This document shows positions 55,375 through 64,000 of a DNA stretch of 64,000 nucleotides, piece by piece. A program made the position numbers and the translations under genes. The stretch is from contig DYWZ01000061.1 of NCBI GenBank assembly GCA_020742395.1, positions 1 through 64,000 of the forward strand, given 5' to 3'. The stretch is from Enterococcus columbae (GTDB lineage Bacteria; Bacillota; Bacilli; Lactobacillales; Enterococcaceae). The notes beneath the pieces are model-generated. The model was not told the DNA's origin. It did not search any database and saw only the letters and a list, made by a program, of their open reading frames with translations. Each line of letters begins with the position of its first letter. The stretch's first letter is position 1.

Positions 55375-57378
55375 ATGAAACAGCCCACTAATTTTCATTC
55401 AAGAAAAAGTGCTGCTGGTTTACTGTTAGCCATCGGAATTGTCTATGGCGATATCGGAACTAGCCCACTTTACGTAATGAAAGAAATTATTCGTGGTAAC
55501 GGAGGGATAAATAGTATCTCTCGAGACTATCTTTTTGGGGTTATCTCACTTATTTTTTGGACCGTAACCCTATTAACTACCATTAAATACGTCTATTTAG
55601 CTTTAAAAGCTGACAACCACGGAGAAGGTGGTATTTTTTCTTTATACACCTTACTTAGAAAAACAAAAAAATGGTTGATTGTACCGGCTATGATTGGCGG
55701 AGCCGCTATTTTAGCCGACGGAATGCTTACTCCTGCTGTGACAGTAACATCAGCAATCGAAGGCTTACGAGGTTTACCTTTTTATGTACAGCATTTTGGA
55801 CATAGCCAACAAAATGTAGTTTTGATTACTTTACTTATTTTGGCCATTTTATTTTTCATTCAACAATTTGGAACAGATTTAGTCGGTAAGGCATTTGGTC
55901 CGGTCATGCTCGTTTGGTTTAGCTTTTTGGGCTTAATGGGGCTAATGCATTTACAGCACGACTGGCAAATTTTACAAGCCATTCATCCAAAATATGCTTT
56001 AGCATTACTTTTTAGTCCTAGCAATCATTTAGGCATCTTTATTTTGGGTAGTATTTTCCTAGCCACAACCGGGGCAGAGGCAGTCTATTCAGATATGGGG
56101 CATGTTGGCCGTAGTAACATTCGCTTAAGCTGGCCATTTGTCTTTATCTGCCTGATGCTTAACTATATGGGGCAAGTGGCTTGGCTATTGACTTTGCCAA
56201 GCAATACGCCGCTGAATGAAAGCTTTAATCCATTTTTTGCGATGATGCCTGCTGATTTTCGTTTTGTCGGCATTATTTTAGCGACTTTAGCAGCCATTAT
56301 CGCTTCGCAGGCTTTAATCACTGGTTCATTCACCTTAGTCTCTGAAGCCATCAAATTAAAGCTATTGCCTAAATTACAAATTCGCTATCCTGGTAAAAGC
56401 ATTGGTCAAATGTACATTCCAACCATTAATATTTTACTATGGATTGGTTGTTCATTAATTGTCCTAGGATTTCAAACATCTAGCCACATGGAAGCAGCTT
56501 ACGGTCTAGCCATTACCGTAACTATGCTAATGACGACCATTTTATTAACACAATTTTTAATCTGGCAAAAAATCCCACCCCTCTTTGCTTATGCCGTATT
56601 AGTATTTTTTGGAGGGATTGAGAGTATTTTCTTCATTGCCAGTGCGGTAAAATTTGTTCACGGTGGCTACGTTGCCGTCATTTTAGCCCTACTGATTCTA
56701 GCTATTATGTATATCTGGTATCAAAGTAATGAAATTCAAGAACGCCATATCCGAGCAGTTAGCTTGAAAAAATATCTACCGCAGCTACAAGCCTTGTCTA
56801 AAGACGAAAGTGTCCCTTATTATCAAACTAATTTGGTATTCTTAGTTCCACAATTATCTGGCGAAAAAATTGCTCAACAGTATATCTATTCGATTCTAGA
56901 TAAAAAACTCAAACGTGCCAGAGTCTATTGGTTTGTCAGCGTAGTCGTAACCGATGAGCCTTATACTAAAAAATATGCGGTAGATATGTTAGGAACCGAT
57001 TTTGTTGTTAAGGTCCAATTATTCTTAGGCTTTAGAGTTGCTCAAGAAGTGAATATCTACTTACGTCAAATTATTCAAGACTTGATGGCTTCCAATCGGC
57101 TACCCAAGCAGCCACAAAAATATTCGCTTACCCCTGGACGTGAAGTCGGTGATTTTCGCTTTGTTTTGATTCGTGAAGAATTATCGAATATGACCCAGTT
57201 AAAACGCTGGGAACGCCAAATTTTAAATGCGCGCTTAATGATTAAAAAAGTGACTGTCGCCCCTGAACGTTGGTTTGGTTTACAATATAGCGATGTAGTC
57301 CACGAAGTAATCCCTCTAAATGTAGGGAAACCAAAATTCAGCCAATTGCAAGAATGCGCTTTTCAGTGTAAGAAATAA
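55375..57378 (+). CDS. kup: Kup-type potassium uptake protein
   Basis: Proton-coupled K+ importer of the KUP/HAK/KT family, 667 residues, with about 12 helices and a cytoplasmic C-terminus (from about residue 460). The starting motif LAIGIVYGDIGTSPLYVMKE is diagnostic and GAEAVYSDMGHVG is present. In related bacteria KupA/B binds c-di-AMP. Full-length and alone, with its own terminator after the stop. Confidence 0.94.
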   Translation: MKQPTNFHSRKSAAGLLLAIGIVYGDIGTSPLYVMKEIIRGNGGINSISRDYLFGVISLIFWTVTLLTTIKYVYLALKADNHGEGGIFSLYTLLRKTKKWLIVPAMIGGAAILADGMLTPAVTVTSAIEGLRGLPFYVQHFGHSQQNVVLITLLILAILFFIQQFGTDLVGKAFGPVMLVWFSFLGLMGLMHLQHDWQILQAIHPKYALALLFSPSNHLGIFILGSIFLATTGAEAVYSDMGHVGRSNIRLSWPFVFICLMLNYMGQVAWLLTLPSNTPLNESFNPFFAMMPADFRFVGIILATLAAIIASQALITGSFTLVSEAIKLKLLPKLQIRYPGKSIGQMYIPTINILLWIGCSLIVLGFQTSSHMEAAYGLAITVTMLMTTILLTQFLIWQKIPPLFAYAVLVFFGGIESIFFIASAVKFVHGGYVAVILALLILAIMYIWYQSNEIQERHIRAVSLKKYLPQLQALSKDESVPYYQTNLVFLVPQLSGEKIAQQYIYSILDKKLKRARVYWFVSVVVTDEPYTKKYAVDMLGTDFVVKVQLFLGFRVAQEVNIYLRQIIQDLMASNRLPKQPQKYSLTPGREVGDFRFVLIREELSNMTQLKRWERQILNARLMIKKVTVAPERWFGLQYSDVVHEVIPLNVGKPKFSQLQECAFQCKK

Positions 57379-57387
57379 ATAATCATA

Positions 57388-57440
57388 CGATAAAAGCTAG
57401 TAAGCAAATCTAGAGTTTTCCTAGACTTGCTACTAGCTTG
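57388..57440. terminator. Terminator between kup and the phosphatase gene
   Basis: Stem AGCTAGTA-GCAA-TCTAG / CTAGA-TTGC-TACTAGCT, serving two convergent genes. Confidence 0.75.
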
Positions 57441-57442
57441 TT

Positions 57443-58066
57443 TTAATGCCCTGTTTGCGCAGTTAACCCCCAAGTAACGAGTTGTGCTTGGGATGGCTGA
57501 TAATCCACAATGGTCAAGCTAGCGTTAGGCAACAAGCCGTCTTTACGAAATTGAGCAATTGGTGTACCCAAAAGCCCTTGAATCAGTAAGGTTAAATGCA
57601 CGCCATGACCGACAATTAAAATCTTCCCAGCAGGAAATTGCTGATAAATTTCTTGGATTAGCGCATTGCCTCGCTCATATAGATGTCCATAAGATTCCAT
57701 CTGAAAGGCTTGTGTATCAAAGGTCGCCGGCGATTGATGATATTGTTTCAAAATGTCCGCATCGACCTGACTAAAAGGGATTCCCTCCCACTTACCAAAA
57801 TGAAACTCTCGCAAGCGTTCATCAACTATATACTGTAACGGCTGATGATGATTCGATTGGGCTAAAGCTAATTGGAGCGTTGTTTGCGCTCTAAATTGCG
57901 GCGAACAATAAATTTTCTCAAAACGACAATCCTTTAAATACCGATTTAAACCTTCAGCCCCCTTAATTCCTGCTTGGGTTAAAGGAGAATCCACCGTTGC
58001 TCCATTGAATCGTTGCTCTAAATTAATCTGCGTTTGACCATGTCTTAAAAAATAAAATTCTGTCAA
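57443..58066 (-). CDS. Histidine phosphatase / phosphoglycerate mutase-like protein
   Basis: Histidine phosphatase superfamily, 207 residues. The RHG motif with its catalytic histidine is FYFLRHGQTQIN and the second histidine is in ILIVGHGVHLTLL. The substrate is unknown; this branch includes many phosphatases that are not phosphoglycerate mutases. Single gene with a terminator shared with kup. Confidence 0.88.
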   Translation of the reverse strand: MTEFYFLRHGQTQINLEQRFNGATVDSPLTQAGIKGAEGLNRYLKDCRFEKIYCSPQFRAQTTLQLALAQSNHHQPLQYIVDERLREFHFGKWEGIPFSQVDADILKQYHQSPATFDTQAFQMESYGHLYERGNALIQEIYQQFPAGKILIVGHGVHLTLLIQGLLGTPIAQFRKDGLLPNASLTIVDYQPSQAQLVTWGLTAQTGH

Positions 58067-58157
58067 TCACTTCACCCCCAATAAGTAACTAAATGTTATC
58101 CAAAAATCATTGTAACACAGACAAACATCTTGTGTTAACTTAGACACTCTTTTTGGC

Positions 58158-58177
58158 ATATCGAAAATAATCGATAT
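58158..58177. promoter_or_regulatory. ArsR-type operator at the regulator gene
   Basis: Perfect repeat ATATCGA-N6-TCGATAT overlapping the -10 TATAAT (58175-58180). A second copy lies at 58533-58552. Confidence 0.65.
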
Positions 58178-58186
58178 AATAAAATC

Positions 58187-58489
58187 ATGGAAAATATTGA
58201 AATTTTTAAAGCCTTATCAAATGAATATCGATTACAAATCTTAATTTGGTTAAAAAATCCAACTGCCTATTTTGTACATGAAAGTGATGTGGATATGCTT
58301 GAAGTTGGTGTATGTGTTGGTGAAATTCAACGCTTATTAGGACTGACTCAATCAACCACCTCACATTATCTTACTATCTTACAAAAGGCCGATTTACTCA
58401 TCGCTACTAGAATTGGCAAATGGACTTATTATCGCCGAAACGAAGCCACCTTGAATCGATTAAGGGATTTTATTGACAAAGAATTATAG
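58187..58489 (+). CDS. ArsR-family regulator
   Basis: Winged-helix repressor of 100 residues (FKALSNEYRLQILIWLKNPT, GEIQRLLGLTQSTTSHYLTI). The metal-type motif ELCVCDL is replaced by EVGVCVGEIQ, so a single Cys remains in that place and metal sensing is doubtful. The TATAAT ends six bases before the ATG and no ribosome site is present, so the mRNA is probably leaderless. Its operator recurs before the flavoenzyme gene at 58597, the likely target. Confidence 0.88.
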   Translation: MENIEIFKALSNEYRLQILIWLKNPTAYFVHESDVDMLEVGVCVGEIQRLLGLTQSTTSHYLTILQKADLLIATRIGKWTYYRRNEATLNRLRDFIDKEL

Positions 58490-58532
58490 AGCTACGCGCC
58501 TAAACAAGGCATAGTTCTTCTTTCGGATAATC

Positions 58533-58552
58533 ATATCGATAAATCTCGAATT
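58533..58552. promoter_or_regulatory. ArsR-type operator at the flavoenzyme gene
   Basis: ATATCGA-N6-TCGAATT, the same half site and spacing as upstream of the regulator gene. Confidence 0.6.
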
Positions 58553-58596
58553 ATCATTTTGATAAATACAATTACTCTAGAAAGAAGGATGTTTTC

Positions 58597-59780
58597 ATGT
58601 CTGTTCACCAATTAACTGATACGATTACTTTACGCATGGTGCAGTGCTAGCTAATCGTATCGTCATGTCACCCATGCAAACCCATTCTGGTAAACGCAAT
58701 GGTTTTGCTTCAGCGGACACTATTGCTTATTATAGCGCTCGCTCACACGCTGCGGGCATGCTGATTACCGAGTTTCACTATGTTAGTCCAAATGGGAGTC
58801 CTTGCTACCAACCAGGCTATCCTGAACAATTAGCGGCTTATTCCGATGAACATATTGCCAGTCTACAACAGGTTGCCCAAGCCTTAAAAAAAGATGGAAA
58901 TAAAGCCATTTTGCAAATTCACCATGGGGGTAGAGCAGCAATCGGTCAAGCTGTCAGCGGGAGTCCTGCAGTAGCCCCTAGTCAGATAGACTTTGATTTT
59001 TTAAATTATCCAGTACGCGAGTTAACCAATGAGGAGATTGAAGCGATTATTACCGATTTCGGACAAGCGACTAGACGAGCAATTGAAGCCGGCTTTGACG
59101 GAGTAGAAATTCATGGTGCAAATCACTATTTACTCCAACAATTCTTTTCAAGCTATTCCAATCGACGAAACGATCAATGGGGTGGCTCCTTGGAAAAACG
59201 CATGGCCTTCCCATTAGCTGTAGTCAAAGAGGTCAAACGCATCGCAAAAGCCTTTGCTAAAAAAGAATTTATTATTGGCTATCGAATTAGTCCTGAAGAA
59301 ATTCACGACGAAACGATTGGCTACACTTATCAAGAATCGATACAATTAGTCGCTAAAATCGTCGAACAAGAATTAGACTATATCCACTTGTCTTTATTTG
59401 AAGGCTACCATTCTAAACCAAAGAATAGCGATTTATCCTACGCCGAGCACTTCAAAAAGGTCTTAGATGACCAAACAAAACTCATCATTGTCTGTGGAGT
59501 AACTAGTCAAGAACAAGCACAAGATGCTGTAGCTAATTATAGTGACTTAATTGCTATCGGACGTGGGACATTAATTGAACCCCAATTTGCTAAAAAAACC
59601 ATGGAAGGAAAAGGCGAAACCATCCTACACCAAATTTCACCTGAAACGCTAGCTTACGCCCAACTAACACCAGGACTTAAAGAAGCGTTCACTCGTGAAG
59701 ATCACCTCGGCTTACCACCATTGCCTGGTGGAGAAAGTATCCGATCATTCCATACCGGACAATTCGACATGTTTAATTAA
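58597..59780 (+). pseudogene. Old Yellow Enzyme-type NADH:flavin oxidoreductase with a 1-base deletion near codon 13
   Basis: FMN-dependent OYE-family reductase. From the ATG at 58597 (GAAGGAT before it) the reading is MSVHQLTDTITL, then the frame shifts at about 58633 and ends at TAG 58648. The downstream frame, open from there to 59780, continues HGAVLANRIVMSPMQTHSGK with the FMN and substrate sites intact (QIHHGGRAAIGQ, EIHGANHYLLQQFFSSYSN). Adding one C (TTA-CCG-CAT) restores a single 394-residue protein. A GTG at 58644 could start a slightly shorter product but has no ribosome site. The upstream ArsR gene is the likely regulator. Confidence 0.85.
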
Positions 59781-59781
59781 T

Positions 59782-59826
59782 AAAAAAAGAATATTCAGCG
59801 CAAGAGGCGCTGAATATTCTTTTTTA
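59782..59826. terminator. Bidirectional terminator between the OYE gene and the POT transporter
   Basis: Perfect stem AAAAAAGAATATTCAGCGC / GCGCTGAATATTCTTTTTT. Confidence 0.9.
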
Positions 59827-59840
59827 AGTTTAACTTTTCA

Positions 59841-61304
59841 TTAATGAACATTACCCATTAATTTTTGAATTGGCTTGCGACCAAAATATAATAAAATACC
59901 GGCAATCACCGCAACTGCCCCAACAATACCATAGTAAGCTGATTCAGTTTGTGGGGTATAAAAACGAGCAATTTGGGCATTGATTACTTGTGAAGAAGCA
60001 TCCGCTAATAACCAAATAGCTAACGTTTGTGCTTCAAAAGCTTTTGGTGCTAATTTAGTCGTTACCGATAGACCAACTGGAGATAAGCACATTTCTCCAG
60101 CAATCATAATGAAGAAGCTGCCTACCAACCATAATGGGCTTACTTTTGTATCTACTCCATAAAGCATGCCTGGCAACATTAATAAAACGAATGAAAGACC
60201 AGCTAAAACTAAACCAATTGAGAATTTCACCACTGTTGTAGGTTGTTTTTTACCCATTTTAGACCATAACCATACGAAAAACGGTGTCATCAATACAACA
60301 AATAATGGATTTAGTGTTTGATACCAACTAGCTGGAATAGTGAAGCCAAAGATTGTTGATTGTGTTCTTTCACTAGCAAATAAAGCTAAAATAGATGATC
60401 CTTGTTCTTCTAATGACCAGAAGATAATCGCTGCAATAAACAACGGAATATACGCACGAACTTTTGTCTTTTCTTCTGGTGTTACTTCATTTGATACCAG
60501 CATGCGTGTGAAATAGATAATTGGAATGGCAATTCCGACCACACTGATGAAGTTAACGAAGAAATCAATCGTTAATTGTCCCATGGCATAAGCCACACCA
60601 AAAACAACAGCAATAGCTACAACAATCAAAGCAATTGTACGGAATACTTTTGCACGTTCACTACCAACAATCGGATTGGTAGGCTCCATCCCAATCCCTT
60701 TTAAGGTTGTCTTACCTTGGAAGTAGTAAACACATAATCCTAAGAACATGCCGACAGCAGCCACACCAAACCCTAAATGATAGCTAACTTTTTGTCCTAA
60801 AGTACCAACAATAATTGGTGCCAGTAATGCGCCGACGTTAATTCCCATGTAAAAAATTGAGAAACCAGAGTCACGACGTAAATCTTCTTTAGAATATAAA
60901 TGTCCGACCATTCCAGATACATTGGCTTTTAACATCCCTGTACCAATGACAATTAAAATCATGGAAACAAATAAAGCAATGACACCTAATGGTAAAGCTA
61001 GCACAATATGACCAAACATGATGAACACACCGCCATAAAAAACGGTTTTATGTGACCCAAACAAACGGTCGGATAGCCAACCACCGACAATACTTGACAT
61101 ATAAACCATTGCCCCGTAAACAGACATAATTGCAACTGCGGTTGATTTAGGCAATCCTAAACCACCATTTACGACTTGATCGTACATAAAGAACAACAAG
61201 ATGGCGCGCATCCCATAGTAGCTGAAACGCTCCCACATTTCTGTAAAGAACAGAGTGGCTAAGCCTCGCGGTTGTCCTAAAAAGGTTTTTTCTTCCTTCT
61301 GCAT
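59841..61304 (-). CDS. dtpT: Proton-dependent di/tripeptide transporter (POT/DtpT)
   Basis: MFS-type peptide importer of 487 residues with 12-14 helices. The POT signatures are visible: GQPRGLATLFFTEMWERFSY (with the ExxERFxYY motif), DRLFGSHKTVF and GIGTGMLKANVSGMVGHLY. Imports small peptides with protons. Single gene; the upstream 440 bases have no other gene and probably contain its promoter. Confidence 0.94.
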   Translation of the reverse strand: MQKEEKTFLGQPRGLATLFFTEMWERFSYYGMRAILLFFMYDQVVNGGLGLPKSTAVAIMSVYGAMVYMSSIVGGWLSDRLFGSHKTVFYGGVFIMFGHIVLALPLGVIALFVSMILIVIGTGMLKANVSGMVGHLYSKEDLRRDSGFSIFYMGINVGALLAPIIVGTLGQKVSYHLGFGVAAVGMFLGLCVYYFQGKTTLKGIGMEPTNPIVGSERAKVFRTIALIVVAIAVVFGVAYAMGQLTIDFFVNFISVVGIAIPIIYFTRMLVSNEVTPEEKTKVRAYIPLFIAAIIFWSLEEQGSSILALFASERTQSTIFGFTIPASWYQTLNPLFVVLMTPFFVWLWSKMGKKQPTTVVKFSIGLVLAGLSFVLLMLPGMLYGVDTKVSPLWLVGSFFIMIAGEMCLSPVGLSVTTKLAPKAFEAQTLAIWLLADASSQVINAQIARFYTPQTESAYYGIVGAVAVIAGILLYFGRKPIQKLMGNVH

Positions 61305-61689
61305 AGTAACCCACCTTTAAAAAAATATAAATATGTAATACAGCTGATACTTTTAACAGTCTATACTTCCATTAAAAATAACCATAAACCATTTTACTAT
61401 GATTTATCAGTTATGTAATAAAAAAGAGAATATCTTAATTTACCCCCTCCTCTATTCTGAGATAAAAATAAAAAAATGTTGATTTTTACACAATTTTTTT
61501 ATGAAATAACTACCAACTTTATCATAAAATATTCATTTTAACACTAAGATTTTTTTAATAATTATTAAAAAAATACAAATATGCAGTTATTTATTCACTC
61601 GTTTTCATAATAATCTGATAATTGTATTTATTCATATAATTTGTCTAGAGATTTGTAAAGCTAACTGTGAACATACTTTGAAAACGGTA
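61305..61689. other. AT-rich gap between dtpT and the second L,D-transpeptidase
   Basis: No coding frame with a ribosome site on either strand. It must contain the dtpT promoter, which I could not define, and leads into the promoter at 61690. Confidence 0.45.
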
Positions 61690-61717
61690 TTTACAGTCAA
61701 TCAATCACTGCTATAAT
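61690..61717 (+). promoter_or_regulatory. Predicted promoter of the second L,D-transpeptidase
   Basis: TTTACA, 16-base spacer, TATAAT with an extended TGC before it; ends 33 bases before the ATG. Confidence 0.65.
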
Positions 61718-61750
61718 TAAATTAACTAGTAAATAAAGGGTGATGAGAAA

Positions 61751-63163
61751 ATGAAAAAGTTAAAATTTTTAGGCTGGCTAAGTGTGGGACTGATTGGGAT
61801 TACTTTAACATACACACCGCTTTACGCGCAAGAAGAGTCATCGACAGAAAGTAGTGCAATCAATCCATCTACTACCGAAACAACTTCAGCACAGGCCAAT
61901 TTATCAGAAACAACTGCTACTGCTGATTCGACAACCAACAAAACACAAGAAACGGTAGACACAGAAAAAGAGGAAACAACTACTTCAACCGAGACCAAAA
62001 CACCAGAAGTGCCCGTAGCTTCACAGCCAGTGATTAAAGAAGTGCCTACACAAGCAATGTATCGTGTTTATAATTATAACTCAGGTGAACATTTTTTTAC
62101 AGCAAATAGCTATGAAGCGAGTCAATTAGCTAAATTAGGCTGGCATTATGAGGGCATTGCTTGGTATGCACCATTAGAAGGAGAACCGGTCTATCGATTA
62201 TACAATCCTAACAATGGAGACCATCATTACACCTTATCCGGTGGAGAAAAAGCCTGGCTTGCCCAGCATGGTTGGCGCTATGAAGGGATTGGCTGGTATT
62301 CTGATAATCAAAAACGAATTCCATTATATCGATCCTATAATCCTAATGCCAAAAGCGGTTCTCATCATTACACCCAATCCTTAGGTGAGCATAATCATCT
62401 ACTAAACCATGGTTGGCGAAATGAAAATATCGCTTGGTATGCAAGTAACGTAACGCCTAGTAGTAATCAGCATGAACAGCTAAAACAAATCTCTGTTACT
62501 ACAGCCATTTTCCATCATATTCAATTAGCTGGAGATACCGTTATTCAGACAAGTCCTAATACCAGTGCACCCGCTATTGCAAATAGTGCTAGCTATCGAG
62601 GATTGGTTGCTATCACACGACAAAAAGTAAGTAACTACGATGGTCTTTGGTATGCGGTAGCTTTTCCAGATGATCAAATCGGTTGGATCCGCACCCAGTA
62701 TTTAGCGGCCTATCGTGACAATGATTACTATCTTTATACAACAGGTGGTCCCTATCCTAACCTAGCTGCCTACCCTAATGTGAACGTTGAGATTAATTAT
62801 ACGGCTAAACGATTATATCTAAAATCAGGAAATCGCGTCATTTATACGATGCTCAGTCAGCATGCGATGCCTGGAATGTTATCTCCAACTGGACATTATA
62901 GTATTAATGCCTATCGCGCACGCCGTTTTTGGTGGATGGGTGGTGGTGCAGATTACGCTGCCGGTTGGAAAGATTATGGATTATATCTCATTCACAGCAC
63001 ACCTATCGCGACTCCAAATGGCGGTTACAAACATGAAATCGGCATGAAATTAGGCGTTCCAGGACCTGGAACTTCTCATGGTTGTATTCAAGTATCTGTA
63101 GAAGATGCTAAATGGTTCTACTCTCACATCCAAACAGGAACCCCTGTTTATATTCATTATTAA
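61751..63163 (+). CDS. Secreted L,D-transpeptidase with DUF5648-type repeats
   Basis: A 470-residue exported protein. Signal peptide (KKLKFLGWLSVGLIGITLTY), a Ser/Thr/Glu-rich linker (about residues 27-95), three repeats of about 42 residues with YR-YN-N-G-H-(F/Y)T...GW-YEGI-WY (about residues 99-235), an SH3-like segment, and a YkuD domain ending in SHGCIQVSVEDAKWFY with Cys445 as nucleophile. The repeats match the DUF5648 type often found in cell-wall lytic or binding proteins. No membrane anchor other than the signal. Terminator follows. Confidence 0.9.
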   Translation: MKKLKFLGWLSVGLIGITLTYTPLYAQEESSTESSAINPSTTETTSAQANLSETTATADSTTNKTQETVDTEKEETTTSTETKTPEVPVASQPVIKEVPTQAMYRVYNYNSGEHFFTANSYEASQLAKLGWHYEGIAWYAPLEGEPVYRLYNPNNGDHHYTLSGGEKAWLAQHGWRYEGIGWYSDNQKRIPLYRSYNPNAKSGSHHYTQSLGEHNHLLNHGWRNENIAWYASNVTPSSNQHEQLKQISVTTAIFHHIQLAGDTVIQTSPNTSAPAIANSASYRGLVAITRQKVSNYDGLWYAVAFPDDQIGWIRTQYLAAYRDNDYYLYTTGGPYPNLAAYPNVNVEINYTAKRLYLKSGNRVIYTMLSQHAMPGMLSPTGHYSINAYRARRFWWMGGGADYAAGWKDYGLYLIHSTPIATPNGGYKHEIGMKLGVPGPGTSHGCIQVSVEDAKWFYSHIQTGTPVYIHY

Positions 63164-63166
63164 ATT

Positions 63167-63209
63167 AAAGAGCAAGTAAACTCGCTATTTTCGAGTTTAC
63201 TTGCTTTTA
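63167..63209. terminator. Terminator between the L,D-transpeptidase and cydC
   Basis: Inverted repeat AAGCAAGTAAACTCG / CGAGTTTACTTGCTTTT, suited to both convergent genes. Confidence 0.85.
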
Positions 63210-63217
63210 ATTAGCTT

Positions 63218-64000
63218 TTAATTTAGTAGACGTCCTTCATCAATCGCTTTTAATTTTTGATAACGAGAATTGTTCTTGGCTAATTCTTGTGGACTACCAC
63301 TCATTTCTAACTGACCATCTTCAACAAATAATACTTGATCCATCAAATCCACCCCTTGTAAATGATGGGTAATCCAAATTACTGTACGATCTGCCAATTC
63401 ACTGAAAAAGGTATCAATTAAGGCTTGTTCAGTTAACGGATCTAAACCAACAGTTGGCTCATCTAATAAAACAATCGGTGTATCTTGTAATAAAATTCGG
63501 GCTAAAGCCATTCGATGACGTTCCCCACCAGAAAAACGTAACCCTGCTTCATCAACCATTGTATGTAACCCTTCAGGAAGACTGGCCACTAGTTTATCAA
63601 GACCTACACGAGCTAAAACCTGCCAAACTTCTTCTTCCGTAGCGTTGTCGTTAGCCATACGCACATTATTAAAAATTGTAGTATGGAATAAATACGGTGT
63701 TTGTTGAATGACACCAATATATTTAGTAATCTCATCGCCAAAACGATAAGTATCAATGCCACCTAAGGTCAAACTACCTTGCGTTGGTTGTAAATCGCCA
63801 CGAATTAAAGTAGCTAGCGTACTTTTTCCAGAACCGCTTCTACCTAAAATAGCCACCTTTTCACCTGGTGTAATGGTTAGTGATAGTTGTTTTAAAACGA
63901 ATTTACTATCTTTATGATACTGAAAGGCTAATTGATTAGCTGAAATAGTGAAATCATCAATCTCAGGAAGATTAGTCACTTGTTCAATCGGTTCACTTAA
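63218..64000 (-). CDS. cydC: CydC-type ABC exporter subunit, C-terminal ATPase part (cut by window edge)
   Basis: The visible 260 codons are the nucleotide-binding domain: Walker A GRSGSGKSTLATLI, Q-loop IGVIQQTPYLF, signature FSGGERHRMALARILL, Walker B IVLLDEPTVGLD and WITHH switch histidine. The frame is open up to base 64000, so the membrane domain lies outside the window. The FSGGERHR signature fits CydC, half of CydDC, which exports glutathione/cysteine or heme and is needed for cytochrome bd assembly. Confidence 0.85.
   Translation of the reverse strand, partial: LSEPIEQVTNLPEIDDFTISANQLAFQYHKDSKFVLKQLSLTITPGEKVAILGRSGSGKSTLATLIRGDLQPTQGSLTLGGIDTYRFGDEITKYIGVIQQTPYLFHTTIFNNVRMANDNATEEEVWQVLARVGLDKLVASLPEGLHTMVDEAGLRFSGGERHRMALARILLQDTPIVLLDEPTVGLDPLTEQALIDTFFSELADRTVIWITHHLQGVDLMDQVLFVEDGQLEMSGSPQELAKNNSRYQKLKAIDEGRLLN

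Noticed and set aside
61679..61697. TGAAAACGGTATTTACA as a CcpA cre site before the second transpeptidase
   Set aside because: The second half does not fit the cre consensus well enough.

Overview
The window looks like the chromosome of a low-GC Firmicute of the order Lactobacillales, most likely an Enterococcus or a close relative in Enterococcaceae. The evidence is gene content and order: tilS-yabR-divIC-rqcP-flippase-mfd-pth next to L-lactate dehydrogenase, a NapA-type antiporter, a CstR/CoA-persulfide-reductase locus, an Ldt(fm)-like L,D-transpeptidase, an apparently orphan ferrochelatase and CydC. No rRNA, tRNA, CRISPR array, complete insertion sequence or prophage was seen. Species cannot be fixed from the sequence alone.

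Layout. 1-8.4 kb: minus-strand housekeeping block (tilS partial, yabR, divIC, rqcP, lipid II/polysaccharide flippase, mfd, pth). 9-16 kb: ldh, an L,D-transpeptidase, a frameshifted class A sortase, ferrochelatase, VanZ-like protein, and a vitamin B6 or thiamin salvage operon (kinase, ECF S-component, UPF0340). 16-24 kb: PepF, GNAT, an HxlR/luciferase-like oxidoreductase pair, a small membrane protein, and copper ATPase CopA with a clear cop box. 23.7-29.2 kb: an accessory stretch rich in very small genes: a 40-aa hydrophobic peptide, a Thr-rich exported protein with its membrane partner, a BlaI-type repressor with a 49-aa membrane ORF, a holin-like toxin with signs of an antisense RNA, two small membrane proteins, a 30-aa peptide gene and candidate noncoding RNAs. 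29.3-36.9 kb: rpoC and rpoB behind a consensus promoter, with a leader terminator and a long hairpin between the two genes. 37-45 kb: BirA, an Mga-like regulator, NapA, a persulfide detoxification operon with CstR and paired operators, and OhrR-Ohr with its operator. 44-55 kb: ECF sigma/anti-sigma pair, GT2, a DXS-like gene with a nonsense codon, flotillin/NfeD/YbjQ operon, UDP-galactopyranose mutase, a bacteriocin-immunity protein, DUF554 and a UDG-family enzyme. 55-64 kb: Kup, a histidine phosphatase, ArsR regulator with a frameshifted Old Yellow Enzyme, a POT peptide transporter, a second secreted L,D-transpeptidase with sugar-binding-like repeats, and the end of CydC.

How the parts work together. 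Several sets share a theme: cell-envelope building (flippase, two L,D-transpeptidases, sortase, Glf, VanZ-like); reactive sulfur and peroxide defence (CstR operon, OhrR-Ohr, OYE, LLM oxidoreductase); heme-dependent respiration (HemH, CydC); and ion homeostasis (CopA, NapA, Kup).

The most notable points are three interrupted genes in 64 kb (srtA, a dxs-like gene, an OYE gene), a MerR-type 19-bp-spacer promoter upstream of the dxs-like gene, shared operators for CstR and ArsR, RNA structures in and upstream of rpoBC, and the cluster of small hydrophobic peptide genes and candidate RNAs between 23.7 and 29.2 kb. No clearly new multi-gene system can be proven from sequence alone; the small-gene cluster is the best place to look.
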